From Symsagittifera roscoffensis (lineage: Eukaryota > Xenacoelomorpha > Acoela > Convolutidae): a DNA stretch of 60,000 nt. The notes beneath the pieces were generated by a model that was given only the letters and a program-made list of their open reading frames with translations, had not been told where the DNA came from and did not search any database. Each line of letters begins with the position of its first letter. Positions within the stretch are counted from its first letter, which is position 1. Both the position numbers and the translations under genes were made by a program. The stretch is from assembly GCF_963678635.1 (NCBI RefSeq), contig NC_087069.1, forward strand, positions 48,256,276 through 48,316,275. Reading direction: 5' to 3'. Of this stretch, positions 45,840 to 56,955 are shown in pieces.

Positions 45840-47060
45840 CCATCCTATACAAAAGAACATTTAGGATACAAAAACATACAACCAAACATGCAAACAAAAC
45901 GAACACGCAGTAAATACAATCGCTCACGCATAAACATACGTTAAAAAAAGATGACGATATACACCTACGCGAACAAGTACACACATACATATGAATTATC
46001 TGGTATGTTGTATGTGTTAGTCATTCCTCTAATTATTGTAAAAAATGCTTGTTTGATGTCTGAGCGAAAAACAAATACATCCTTGAATGCTTTTTTTTTC
46101 AAAACAGATACGAAAAAACTTATGTTAACACTTCTCATACCTATTTAAGCGCATACGAACACAAGAACATATATACAAACGTAACCCAATATATGAATCT
46201 ACTATGTATCTGACACAAAGTTGGTACTGATAAAACATTTAGTGGAACTCTGCGTATTCTAGACAAATTTGAATAATTTGAGTTAGTTTAGTTACATTTC
46301 CAGATATAAGAACATGTTTCTAATTAGTTTAATAACGACTTAAAAAGAAGGCACATTCAAAAACATACAAGAAGTTGTACAAGACAGGAGCATACAAATA
46401 AAATTTTACTCACCTCACGGAAAAAACTTACAAATATGCAAACAAATCTTACATACCATAAATGGACTGAAACTTGATAAAATATACAATATCTGATTCT
46501 TATTCAAGGCTGTCAAAATGTTTCAGAAGAAAAGGGTCAATTTGTACATTGAGTTTTACATTAAGTTAGTCTTCTGATTCCGGTTACACGTCTGAAATTG
46601 TTTCCGTGACCTCATTCATACATCAAAACATACATAACAAATTTTACGTTTGTTCCACACCAATATTGAATACCATTATTGTTATGTATCCAAATTGCTT
46701 CGATAGAATTTTTAAAGTGTACTCAATAAAAAATAAAGATATCTACGTAATAAGATAAGTGGGTACATGCACACTTGCATAGATACAAATCACATCAAAA
46801 CAAAAAATTATAGACAAAAGACACATGCAAATGATAAAATTGGGTGAAGACCTAGATGAATGCATAGTTTTACTGTGCACACACCTAATATAATTCATAC
46901 ATACATCAATACACATACTTTCTAACAGTTTACATTCAAGTGTATACGTATATAAACACCAAAATACACATATTGTACATAAAATCTTACTTTTAAACCT
47001 TGAAAAATGTTGCACTCTGACAATCAAACAAGCATTTATTGAGACATACATACTTTAGCA
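45840..47060 (+). repeat. ACATAC/CATACAT-rich low-complexity tract
   Basis: Dozens of ACATACA, ACATACAT and CACATAC words without a fixed period, mixed with A-rich spacers. ORFs on either strand (45751-45990 and 46743-47051 reverse) have compositions dictated by the repeat (Cys/Tyr/Ile/Val-rich) and are not credible genes. Confidence 0.6.
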
Positions 47061-47167
47061 CATACCTACAGAACTTTTGTATAGACATTTAATTCACCCA
47101 CAAAATTTAAGCATACTTGATCAAAAGTTTCTGCAATTCTTGGGTTTTGTGTCTCGGTGTATGTGGA

Positions 47168-47248
47168 GCTATCTCTCTCTCTATTCCTTGTTTGTTTCCC
47201 TCTATCTCTCTTCTCTCTACATACATCTCTCTCTTTCCTGTTTTTATT
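47168..47248 (+). repeat. CT-rich tract
   Basis: TCTCTCTCTCT, TCTCTCTTCTCTC and TCTCTCTCTTTCC segments within 80 bp. The two overlapping forward ORFs here are leucine/serine-rich products of the tract. Confidence 0.7.
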
Positions 47249-47339
47249 TCTCTATGTTGACATTAAAGCTTCACCTTGGGATCAATTGGTACAAAACTTC
47301 ATATTGGTATCTTTGATATATAAAGAATCTTTAGGTAGA

Positions 47340-48775
47340 TATAAGGATCAAAGTTCTGCATAGAGACCATTAGTTGTTTATAGGGATCATCACCTTTACA
47401 TTTTACCATTGGGATCACTTGATATACAAAAGCGATCATTTGGCAAATTTATGGATCATTTTTATAAATAGAGATCATTGGTTATACATTTAGCTAATAG
47501 GTTATGTGTATACCATTAGGTAACCATAGTGATCATTAATTTGAACAACGCATCTTAAGTTAATGGTAGGTATCATTCTTTATACAAAAGAATCAATTAG
47601 GAATAAAAAAGGATTTAAAGCGATGCGATGTTATCATTAGTTAAACACGGGGATTATTAGTTTTAGACAGAAATCTGTAGTTGTATTTAGGGATCATAGT
47701 TATACCTAGAGGTTTTTGATTATACATAGGGATCAATAGATATACAAAGGATTAATACTTATACGCTATGGTCATAAGTTTTAAACAGAGATAAATAGTT
47801 AAACGCAGGGATCATTAGTTGTTAATAAAGATCACCTGTTATACATAATGACCATTGATTGAGCATAAAGATCATTAGTTGTACCTAGGGATCATCATTT
47901 ATATGCAATGATCGTTAGTTATACATACGGAGCCTTACGGACCACTATTTACACATAGGATCAATAGCATACATAGGCATCATTGGTAACTATGGAGATC
48001 ATTAGTACGACAAAAGGATCATTAGTCATACATCGTTTAAAATTAATTGGGATCAACAATTATGCACAGTGATCATTGGTTATACCTAAGAATCATTAGC
48101 TATACGAAGGGATCATTAGTTATACTTTGGTTATACATAGGTATCTTTGGCTATACATAGGGATCATAAGTAACTTTGGCATCATCGAAGGGATCATAAT
48201 TATCTTTGGTAATACGTAGGGATTATTAGAGATCATTATTTATAAAAAGGGATCCTTAGTTATACGTAGGCATTATTATCCATGCATTGTTTTAGAATCA
48301 TTGGGATTAGAATTTATGCATAGGGTTCATTGGTTATACGCAAGGATCGTTAGCTATACGCAGGGATCATTGGTTGTTCATAGAGATTGTTACAGAACAT
48401 TATATATACAAAGGGATCTTTATCTTTAGTTACACATGGGAGTCGTTAGTTAGACATAGGGATCATCCATCATTTTTCATTTGTTGGGATCATAAATTAT
48501 AAATACTGACTGTTGGTTTTACATAGGGATCATTATTAACATAAAAGGATCATTAGGTAAAATATTCTAATTAGGGATCAGGCGAAGTTTTTTTTTAAAG
48601 GTTTCGGGTGAAAAAAAGTTCGGCGCAAAACTTACACAATGAGATCATTCAGTATAATTTGGGATAATTAGGGATCTTTAATTTTACATAGGGATCGTTA
48701 GGCAAAGATTTTATTGTATATGGATCATTAAGGGTCATCTATAATCAATGAATACTGTAGGGATCCCTCGATACA
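47340..48775 (+). repeat. GATCATTAGTTATACATAGG minisatellite, block 1
   Basis: Imperfect ~20-bp units (AGGGATCATTAGTTATACAT) recur across about 1.4 kb; around 60 GATC-containing variants, with insertions of other words. Frequent forms are TTATACATAGGGATC and GATCATTGGTTATAC. The block is closed on the right by the candidate exon at 48838-49013. Confidence 0.85.
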
Positions 48776-48837
48776 AATGTGTTTTATACTCATATTCATA
48801 ACCTACTTTGTTTTTTAGAAAAACCAATAGAAGTTAC

Positions 48838-49013
48838 CTTTTTCTGCCAGCATTTTCTTCAACAACCCATTGTATACTGCTTTGCTTAAATTGGACAGGC
48901 GCTGTGCTGTTATTTCAAAATCATTTTCGAATTCACTTGAGCGACTATATCTAGAATAATATCGTGTTGCGTTACTATAATCTTGTAGTAGCTGAAGATG
49001 GTAGCGTATGTAT
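48838..49013 (-). CDS. Candidate internal exon of a reverse-strand host gene
   Basis: Reads YIRYHLQLLQDYSNATRYYS, then SSEFENDFEITAQRLSNLSK and a helical end (KAVYNGLLKKMLAEK), with no stop. It ends at AAAAAG/GTAACT (donor GT at 48837-48836) and starts after CAAACCTTTAG (AG at 49015-49014). The same frame stays open further upstream to about 49070 (SGAQTFRYIR), so an earlier acceptor is possible. Coding look: charged, tyrosine-rich, helical; unlike the flanks. Minisatellite blocks on both sides would then lie in introns. Family not recognised. Confidence 0.45.
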
Positions 49014-49554
49014 CTAAAGGTTTGAGCGCCACTTAGTAAATGAATAAGAGTCCAGACAAAACAATGATGCCTAATTTATGTGATAGCTCTATTGGTCCCA
49101 AACATATATACATTTTCACTTTTTTCGGAATTCGGAACAAAGATTCGTTAACCATGTACCTATCATTTTTTACTTTAAAAAACGTGCAACTTTTGGGCAA
49201 TTTGTTGAACATGAGGCTAAGCAATACTTTTTTGGCGCACAAATTCTATCTAAAAATTTTATTGGCGCTGAAAAGGCTGTTAGTTCAAAATTATGAACGG
49301 AACTCGTAAATTGCTCATTTTGACTAAAAAGAGTTGATAATCGATTATATGCAAATTTTGTGGTCTATCTCTCAAAAGATTTGAAATAATTGATTGGAAC
49401 AGGATGCAAATTTTATGATATTTCAGGTGACCAATGTTTGAGGTGACCAATGTTGGTTGATAATAATGGATTATATTTGATTCTAGTCCAACTATTTAAT
49501 AACTTTTTTGCTTTTTTGATTTACAAAAGACTTTTTTGCCATCCTTAATCCGTC

Positions 49555-49925
49555 CTTCCGGAGAGCAATTAACCTAACCATTCCTTTTTCCAGGCATTCA
49601 TTATCCATTACAACGATCAGCAATCTATACAGCTATCCATCGTTCGATTGATTCATCTTCCAGCCATCTAATTTTTTTCAGCGAGTTGATGATATGTCTA
49701 TCCAACCTTCTACTATTCCACACATCAAACCAATCAACCAGCAATCCAACTAGCCATCTATCATCCATTGGTCTATCCAGCAACCCATGCATCCCTTCAG
49801 CCGTCCATCGGTCCATCATTTTGTTTGTCCATGGATTCAACTGTCTACTAGGCCAACTCTTCATCAATCTATCCATGCTTCTTTTCGTTCATCGCTCGTT
49901 TCAGTCATTCATCCAATGCATTTGG
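49555..49925 (+). repeat. CCATC/ATCCA-rich tract
   Basis: Words such as CCATCTA, TCCATC, GTCCATCGGTCCATC and ATCTATCCA recur irregularly over about 370 bp between the two GATC minisatellite blocks. The ORFs 49625-49876 (reverse) and 49686-49955 (forward) are products of this composition. Confidence 0.65.
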
Positions 49926-49984
49926 GTGAAAATAGTTTTAGTTTTAATTCATTAATCGGTATAGTTGGAATGGTTTGGTAAATA

Positions 49985-50415
49985 TAGTTATCAGTACTTA
50001 AACACAGGTATCATTAATTATACATAAGGATCATTAGTTATGCATAGGTGAAATTATTACACACAGGGATTATTAGCTATATATCGGAATCATTGGTGAT
50101 GCACATTGCTCACTAAGGGTACATTTGGAGAATTAACTATTCATATGGTTAAAAAAGTGAAGATAGGGATTTTTTAGTTATACATAGTGATCATTAGTTA
50201 TACCCAGAATAAATACTTATACATGAGGATCTATTTCTTTCATAAGAACTATTATTTATATTTAAACATGATTAGTTTTTCAAAGAGATCATTTCTTATA
50301 TATAGGGCTCATTAGTCGTAAATCGAATTCTTTAATTATACATAGGGTTCATTATTTACCCATTGAGATTATTAGTTACACAACGAAATCATTGGTTATA
50401 CGCAGACATTAATTT
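49985..50415 (+). repeat. GATCATTAGTTATACATAGG minisatellite, block 2
   Basis: Same ~20-bp unit and orientation as block 1 but more degenerate (TATACATAAGGATCATTAGTTAT, TACATAGGGTTCATTA). It is separated from block 1 by the exon candidate and the CCATC tract, so one array was probably split, or the two share an origin by duplication. Confidence 0.75.
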
Positions 50416-50419
50416 GAGA

Positions 50420-51535
50420 TAAAGTTGTTTAGGGATAATTTTTTCATAATTAAAGAATAATTAAATAATCTAAAATTTAAAAAAAAATTGACAAGTTTTC
50501 AACTTTGAAGAAACTTTTGGAAAAAATTTCAAAATTTGAAAAATTTTGAAAACAAAATTTGCGAAAAAAAAAGAATCCAATTTTTTTTTGTGGAAACTTT
50601 TTTCGCAAAAAATTAGATTAGGTCCATTACAAATCACTACTTAATACACAAGGACTTTTGTTTGTCATATAAAACACAAGCAATAATAGTTGTCAAGTAA
50701 TACATGGTGACCATTACGGTTTTTACTACCTAATAGTCATCCATGGATGACAACCGTACATCATACTGTTTTATATGCATAGTAAGAATTTTGCTAAAAA
50801 CATTAATGTAATTTACCTGCCAGCAGTTTAAAAGTTTGTAATACTACTGAAAGATTTTTTACATATTTAGTTTTAATCTGATCCTTATTTTCCGTAAATT
50901 ATGAGCAACCTATTGTTGCAATTTATTGAGAGAGCAAATTGAAATTCTGAAACATAAGTATAAATTTATCTCTCTGCTTTGGGAAACAGAAAAAAAATGA
51001 GTGGAAAACAAATGTTTGGATTTTGCAAGTTTGCTAATCACAAGTGTAACAATAGTTTATGGAACGAAATGCTAATTTAATAAACTTTTTTCTAAATTGG
51101 GTATTCCACAATTTGAAAAAATCAAAAATCAAAAGTGCACTTGAAGGGCGAGGTGTTTAGTTTGCTGATGTTGGATTCGGAGCACTTGAGAAAACTCAGA
51201 AAGCACTCAATTTTTGAGATATATCAGTTTGTCAAAATTGAAATAAGAGATTCAGATTAAAAGTGTTGACATCTTACTGGCTTAAAAAAGAAGGCCTAAA
51301 AAATTAAGTGTAAATTTTTTCTATCGTTTTAAGGCCACATGAAAAAGGTAATACTTATGTTCGGAGTTTATCTTTAGGCAAGTTTTCATTATTTATATTT
51401 TTTATTGGAAGGTTACAACTCGCACAGATTTTTGTTCTCGTTTTTCTAATGACGATCAAGTTGCTTGAAATATGCTTCAGCAAAATTCTCTGGGCCGCGG
51501 GTTGACCTCAAGTCAAAACTTTTTTCTAAGTCATA
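50420..51535. other. AT-rich interval; possible microexon only
   Basis: No gene seen. The only site of note is a possible 30-base reverse-strand exon at 50846-50817 (acceptor TCTTTCAG, donor GTAAAT; open frame VLQTFKLLA), whose phase does not fit the exon at 48838-49013. Confidence 0.3.
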
Positions 51536-51756
51536 TGAAAAAACGCGTGCGAGTACGCTTGCAGTGCGATCAATGGTTCCGTAACAGTCCATACGGTCAT
51601 CAATCGAGCAGTCCCACCACGTCCAGGATATTCTGCTATGACTCGTCCCAAGGGAAATAGATCTCGAGGCATCGAGCAAGTTCTTTCAAATTTTCATCTA
51701 ACTTGGGCTTTCAACCTTCAAAAGAGGCGAAATTTGACAATGAAGCACAAACGCTA

Positions 51757-51883
51757 CTCACGAGTTGTTGACGCATGTGTTGTCGATTCTAAACACAAAA
51801 TTTGGTATTCAGCGCAAGTATATTTAGAAACATCGGCATTTGCAGAAAATGTAGCAAAAATGTTGAAGACGTTTCTGCTTTAA
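51757..51883 (+). pseudogene. Short forward ORF, zinc-finger-like remnant nearby
   Basis: Reads MKHKRYSRVVDACVVDSKHK and on to a stop at 51881-51883. A second frame over 51845-51964 reads CRKCSKNVEDVSALMTEHKL and later FFSKCVPC, a CxxC...H...CxxC arrangement. One frameshift would join both. An AATAAA follows at about 51965. Whether this is a gene fragment carried by the insertion or chance is open. Confidence 0.25.
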
Positions 51884-51989
51884 TGACCGAACACAAACTG
51901 GATAAATCTCCACCTTTTTTGAAACACTTTTTCTTCTCAAAATGTGTTCCCTGTGAGTATTGGTAAATAAATGAACAGTACTAACTGTA

Positions 51990-52178
51990 TCATCCAATCA
52001 GATTCAAGTCAATCAATCCCTCCTGACATCCCTTGACGGTGAGAGTGAGGGTCTGAACTGAGATCTCCTCCGACGGTTCCTCATCATTTGAGAACATGAT
52101 ACTAGTGATAGAGACCTCAGGAACAACTGCGGACTCCTCGTCATCGGCTGAAGAAGGCGCAACGTCGATCCACGAAGG
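51990..52178 (-). CDS. Candidate terminal exon of a host gene inside the insertion
   Basis: The reverse strand has TTTACACTTTGTTTCAG directly before CCTTCGTGG (exon start 52178). The frame reads PSWIDVAPSSADDEESAVVP, an acidic stretch (NDEEPSEEISVQ) and ends LTLTVKGCQEGLIDLNLIG with TGA at 51992-51990. GC content is high compared with the surroundings and no stop interrupts it. No upstream partner exon was identified and no AATAAA follows on this strand, so it may be a captured exon fragment. Family not recognised. Confidence 0.35.
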   Translation of the reverse strand, partial: PSWIDVAPSSADDEESAVVPEVSITSIMFSNDEEPSEEISVQTLTLTVKGCQEGLIDLNLIG

Positions 52179-53148
52179 CTGAAACAAAGTGTAAATTTAC
52201 GTTCAAAGTAATATAATTGCGAAATGAAGCAGTAGGCTTCAGCTATGCCGTCTTCGAAAAAACTAGAACTTGCTTTCAAGATCCACACTTTATCCACCTT
52301 TTCTTGCGGTTGATCTTCCAGGCTTCATTTAATCTGTTTCAACAGGGTTGGTATATTCTCCTTTTGTAGTTTTTGCAAGATGTTTTAAAATTTTGTTGCT
52401 CGGACAAATTTTTGAATCGAAGTTTTAGCAATCCAAAAGCCAGGGGTGGTAGATTGTTGATGAGATAATGAATAAAAAGATTAGAAACTTTTATCGGATG
52501 TCTGGAGATTATCATTGATTCTGTTGTCGGGAGATTTGTTTTTAAAAAATCCATCGTAATTTTTTTTTCAAAAAAAAAAATTTGATCGTGCGTTTTGCGA
52601 TGCGGATTAATCGCTCCCAGACTGCACCAAAATATGGACCATTTTATATGTTGATTTTTCAGTTGGTTTCCTTGATTTCTAGACTGGCTTCAATTTTGTT
52701 TTTGTCGAGTCCTCTCAAGGACATCTTGATTTCATTGTTATCTAATAGAAAATAAATTCACTTCAATTTATATAATTGTAGGTTTATTGAGGAATAATAA
52801 CTGTTTATTGAGTTTCCGTTTTCAAGGAAGAATGGTCCACGAAAACTGATCCACTAATGATAAAAGGAAGGTAAGACTGAAAAACCTGAAGATGGCAGAA
52901 GTTCCATAATCAGATGGAATTTTGTGCTTCGCAAAATCTGCAAACATTTTTTTGAAAATTACAATACATAGAAACTTCATTTTAGATAGAAAATATAGAA
53001 ATATTTTTTTTAAAAGTCCGATTGTTACAGAAAAAGACGAGCGAAATAAATCGGTCACACTAACAAATTAGGTCTTTGTTTTTAACCTTGGAAACTCTGT
53101 CGTTGGACTAATGAAATGCTGTGTAAGTGAGTTGTGGAGGAGATGAGG

Positions 53149-53346
53149 TTAAGGAAAAAAAACGAAGATCATTTCGTACACCATACGGAGGTTGCACTGC
53201 TGTATCAAAGCTTTGACATCTTCTGAGCTTTGATGTAAGCAAAGTTGACATTGGTATTGAGTGTACATTTTAGTTAGTGCAGTTTTTGAGACCAAAGTTA
53301 TCGGAACTTTTTGCATCCTCCGCATATCAAATCTTCTTCCGTACAA
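53149..53346 (-). pseudogene. Paralogous short ORF in tandem unit, copy A
   Basis: Reads MRRMQKVPITLVSKTA, MYTQYQCQLCLHQSSEDVKA and ends in VFFP. The copy at 55577-55837 is very similar over the first 55 residues. It lies 5' of the integrase remnant on the same strand, so it could be an upstream part of the Bel/Pao polyprotein or an unrelated frame kept open by recent duplication. No catalytic motif. Confidence 0.3.
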
Positions 53347-54589
53347 GGTGCAAACTCCAGTAGATTTGGAGCTCCTAGAACAGGTTTTGATCTATGTAGG
53401 TTATCAATTAAATCACATTGTGCTAACTGACAATTTAATGGCGTAAAATCTGTCTTTTTTTCAATGATCGTATTGTGGCATTTTTATTAAACTTTTTCAT
53501 TAATTAAGATTGCGTTTTGTTCTTTTTTGTTTTGAGAACATAATTTGTCAGCTTAGAAAAAAACCTTGTTTGTAGCCAAAGGTAAAAACAACTTGTTTCA
53601 TAAATATTTAGGTTTTATGTCGCAAAATGGCTCATCCGTAGATTGTAATTTGTTCTTGTTTCTGCTTCAGAGACCGGTTATCAAAGTTGTTGGGAGCGTA
53701 TGAGTACCCTGCCATAGTATTCTATAAATTTTTTGTAAGACCAGCTACCACAGTTATTGCAAGCGTATTTTTGCCCTGTCACAGCTTTCTATGTTATTAA
53801 ACTTTTTTCCTCTTTATCTTTTTGAGTTCTAGATCGCAGGTACGATGATCTGCATTATTCATCGTAGGAAATTGAAGCCAATGCATTCAATAATGCTCTT
53901 CGATGGTTTTATCGATTCCAGTGCTACCTGAATGTTAGTTTCAGATTTACAAAAAAAAACTGTTCCGTTGAATTGAAACTCTCCGGATGCAAATGACAGA
54001 AAACGTACCACTGTTGTTGCCGTGATTAGTTCAAGTGAAAAACTACTCTCAAGGATTGTATCTACGATATTATGAAGTAGCGTGAAAAGGATGTGGCTAT
54101 TCTAATCAGTGATCCGTCTGTTTATGCGTGTTTTGCTAACTTCCATGACACAGGGGTTTGATTTGGAAGCAAGCTCCGTGCCAAAACTATTCTATCCATC
54201 TTGAGAAAAAATAGAGGATTTTCTTTAGTTTATGCAGTTGATCATCTAGTATCTAACCTCTCACTTATTCCCTGTTGATCAAATTGCTGCTTCAATTGAA
54301 TACTCAACGAGACTTAATTTCTAGGGGATCGAAAAAGACGTAAAAAGACATCAGAAAAAAGAATGGTGCTAACCTTTGAGTGGATGCTTCATTTTATGTT
54401 TTTTTAGTCCGGTTTCCTTTTTTTTCTAGTACTGACAAACCAAAGAGTCCAAATGTGACACAACAGATTCTTTTGTTTTTGTTGAAACATGGAAAACCAA
54501 TCCCCTCTTATGGCTGTTTTGTTCTTTTTTTATTCGAGTGGGAGCAATGGTTTGGTGATACTCCTGCGTTTGTCTAGCGGAAAAACGCG

Positions 54590-55260
54590 GGCGAGTACGC
54601 TTGCCGTGCGATCAACGGTCCCGTAACAGTCTATACGGTCATCACTCGAGCAGTCCCACCTCGTCCAGGATATTCTGCTATGACTCGTCCCAAGGGCGAT
54701 AAATCTCGAGGCATCAGATCTTTCAAGATCCACACCATATCCCCCTTTTCCTGTGGTTGTTCTTCCAGGCTCCAATTCATCTGTTTTAACAGGGTTGGTA
54801 TATTCTCCTTTTGTAGTTTTTGCAAGATGTTTTGAAAGTTTGTTGCTCGGACAAGTTTTTTAATCGAAGTTTTAGCAATCTCCACAAGCCAGGGGTAGTA
54901 GATTTTTAATGAAAAAAAAATGATTCGCTTGAAAGAATCTTAATTGTCTGTAAAATAGGAAACTTTTATCGGATGTCTGAAGATTATCATTAATTCTGTT
55001 GCCGTGAGATGTATTTAAAAAAAGTCCAGCGTAAGTTTTTTTTTCAAGAAAAAATCTTGATCGTGCGTTTTGCGATGCGGATTAATCGCTCCCATACTGC
55101 ACCGAAATAAGGGCAATTTTTCTGTTGAAATTTCAATTGGTTTCCATGATTGCTAGACTGGCTTCATTTTTGTTTTTGTCGAGTCCTCTCAAGGATATCT
55201 TGATTTCGTTGTTATCTGCTAAAAAATTATATCACTTCATTTTATATATTTGTAGGTTTC
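54590..55260 (-). pseudogene. Bel/Pao retrotransposon integrase end, copy B
   Basis: Better preserved than copy A. In order on the reverse strand: LLADNNEIKISLRGLDKNK (about 55215), CPYFGAVWERLIRIAKRT-like core end (about 55115-55060), TELIIN region (about 54990), WLVEIAKTSIKKLVRATNF (54885-54830), then KGDMVWILKDLMPRDLSPLG and GRVIAEYPGRGGTARVMTV (54760-54631). The last two are the typical C-terminal domain of Bel/Pao integrases (W-x-L-G-R-V ... PG-x-x-G-x-x-R-V). A K-run near 55040 and other shifts disrupt it. DDE residues lie upstream and are not seen. Confidence 0.7.
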
Positions 55261-55576
55261 CTGCTTCTTGTTGTAAGGCGGGCAGGTGTTTCGAGAAAAA
55301 AAATCAGTGTTTGAAACTGGATAAAACTCTAGATGATAGCATATTAACTGTTTATTGAGTTTCCGTTTTCAAGGAAGAATGGTCCACGAGAGCTAATCCT
55401 CTAACGATAAAAGGAAACTAAGACTGGAAAACCTGAAGATGGCAGAAGTTCCCAAACGAATTGTTCAAAAGTTACAATACATAGAAACTTTACATTTTTT
55501 AAAAGTCTGATTGTAACAAAAAAAGATGAGCGAATCAAATCGGTCGAAATAACAAATTAGTTCTTTGTTTTTAACC

Positions 55577-55837
55577 TTAGAAATTCTGTCGTTGGACTAC
55601 TAGACTGATGCGTACGTGAGGTGGGGGAGGAGATGAGGTTAAGGAAAAAAACACGAAGGTCATTTCGTACGCCATAAGGAAGGTGCACTGCTGTATCAAA
55701 GATTTGACATTTTCTGAGCTTTGATGTAAGCAAAGTTGATATGCATATTGAGTGTACATTTTATTTTGTGCAGTTTTTGAGACAAGAGTTATCGGAACTT
55801 TTTGCATCCTCTGCATCGCGAATCTTCCTCCATGCAA
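55577..55837 (-). pseudogene. Paralogous short ORF in tandem unit, copy B
   Basis: Partner of 53149-53346, with MQRMQKVPITLVSKTA and QLCLHQSSENVKSLIQQC. It runs on for 20 more codons (SPPPPHVR) because the stop of copy A is absent. Conservation between copies is equally high outside the frame, so it gives no evidence of protein selection. Confidence 0.3.
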
Positions 55838-56955
55838 GGTGTAAACTCCAGTAGATTTGGAGCTCTTAGAACAGATTTTGATCCAAACAGGGAATCAGGT
55901 AAATCACATTGTGCTAACTGACCACTTAATGGCGTTAATTTGTCTTTTTCAATGATCGTATTGTGACATTTTGATTGAATTTTTTCATTAATTAAGATTG
56001 CGTCGTGTTTGGTTTTGTTTTTAAGAACATAATTTGTCAGCTTAGAAAAAATTCTTGTTTGTAGCCAAAGGTAAAAACAGCTTGTTTCTTAAGCTAAAAT
56101 AGGTTTTATGTCGCAAAATGATTCCTCTATAGATTTTAATTTGTTCTTTTTTCTGCTTCAAAGACCGGTTATTAAAATTGTTGCAAGCGTATGAATACCC
56201 TGCCACTGTATTCTATATTTTTTTATGTAAGATCAGCTACCACAGTTATTGCAAACATATTTCTGTCCTGTCAAACTTTTCTATGTTTTTAAATTTCTTT
56301 CCTCTTTAATTTTTTGAGTTCAAGACCAAGAGTACCATGATCTGCATTATTCATCGCAGGAAATTGAAGCCAATGCATTCAAAAATGCTATTCGATGATT
56401 TTATCGATTCCAGTGCTACCTGAATGTTAGTTTCAGATTTACAAAAAAACTGTTCCATTGAGTGAAACTCTCCGGATGCAAATGACAGACTCTCCGGATG
56501 CAAATTTCCAACTTCCATGACTCAGGGTTTTGACTTGGAATCAAGGTCCGTGCCAAAATTGTTCTATCCATCTTCAGAAAAATTAGAGGACTATTTTTAG
56601 TTCATGCTGTTGATCATCTAGTATCTGATCTCTAACTTTTTCCCTGTTGTTCAAATTGCTGCTTCAATTGAATACTCAACGAGGCTTCATTTCGTAGGGG
56701 ATAGAATAAGAGCTAAAAAAACATCAGAAAAAAGATGCCGCTAACCTTTGAGTGGATGCTTCATCTTGGTTTTTTTTAGTCCGGTTTCGTCTTTTTTTTT
56801 CTAGTAGTGACAAACCAAAGAGTCCAAAAATGACTCAACCGATTCTTTTGATTTTCTTGATACCTGGAATACAACTCCCAAATTTTGGATGTTTTGCTCT
56901 TTTTTTGTTTGACTGTGAGCAATGGTTTGGTGATACTCTTGCGTTTGTCTAGCGC

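Larger units (their letters stand above)
51680..52272. other. Insertion inside Bel/Pao copy A
   Basis: Compared with copy B, where CGAGGCATCAGATC runs straight into TTTCAAGATCCACAC, copy A has about 590 extra bases. The flanks (AAGTTCTTTCAA on the left, AACTTGCTTTCAA on the right) are similar but not an exact target-site duplication. Inside lie a forward ORF (to 51883) with an AATAAA at about 51965, and the reverse-strand exon at 51990-52178, tail to tail. Confidence 0.55.
51540..52760 (-). pseudogene. Bel/Pao retrotransposon integrase end, copy A (interrupted)
   Basis: Reverse strand. From 52760 down, LLSR-like and SLRGLDKNKIEAS residues precede the core-end motif PYFGAVWERLIRIAKRT (about 52640-52590). 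Then come WLLKLRFKNLSEQ (about 52440) and the start of the C-terminal domain (KVWILK, about 52290). The domain's end, GRVIAEYPGR-like, lies at about 51650-51590, beyond the insertion. Frameshifts are present, and the A-run at 52560 breaks the frame. In an active element this protein inserts the cDNA copy into host DNA. Confidence 0.6.
51540..54582. repeat. Bel/Pao-containing tandem duplication, copy A
   Basis: Direct repeat of 54583-56955 over its whole length, from AAAACGCG(T/G)GCGAGTACGCTTGC to GCAATGGTTTGGTGATACTC(C/T)TGCGTTTGTCTAGCG. Copy A is longer because of a ~590-bp insertion (51680-52272) and because copy B lacks pieces (for example near 56490). Copies are adjacent without spacer. 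Confidence 0.85.
54583..56955. repeat. Bel/Pao-containing tandem duplication, copy B
   Basis: Second copy, joined directly to copy A at GTTTGTCTAGCGGAAAAACGCG. Contains a small private duplication of ACTCTCCGGATGCAAAT (near 56465 and 56490) where a larger part of copy A (about 54000-54140) is missing. Confidence 0.85.

Noticed and set aside
47077-47363. Forward ORFs rich in Leu/Ser over the CT tract
   Set aside because: Composition fully explained by the CT-rich and GATC repeats.
49625-49955. Tryptophan/aspartate-rich reverse ORF and its forward counterpart
   Set aside because: Both arise from CCATC/GATGG repeat composition.
52179-52201. A 22-base intron (GTAAATTTACACTTTGTTTCAG) before the reverse-strand exon at 52178
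   Set aside because: Splicing it would join the ILKASSSFF frame to the wrong phase of the exon, and the length is below usual animal introns.
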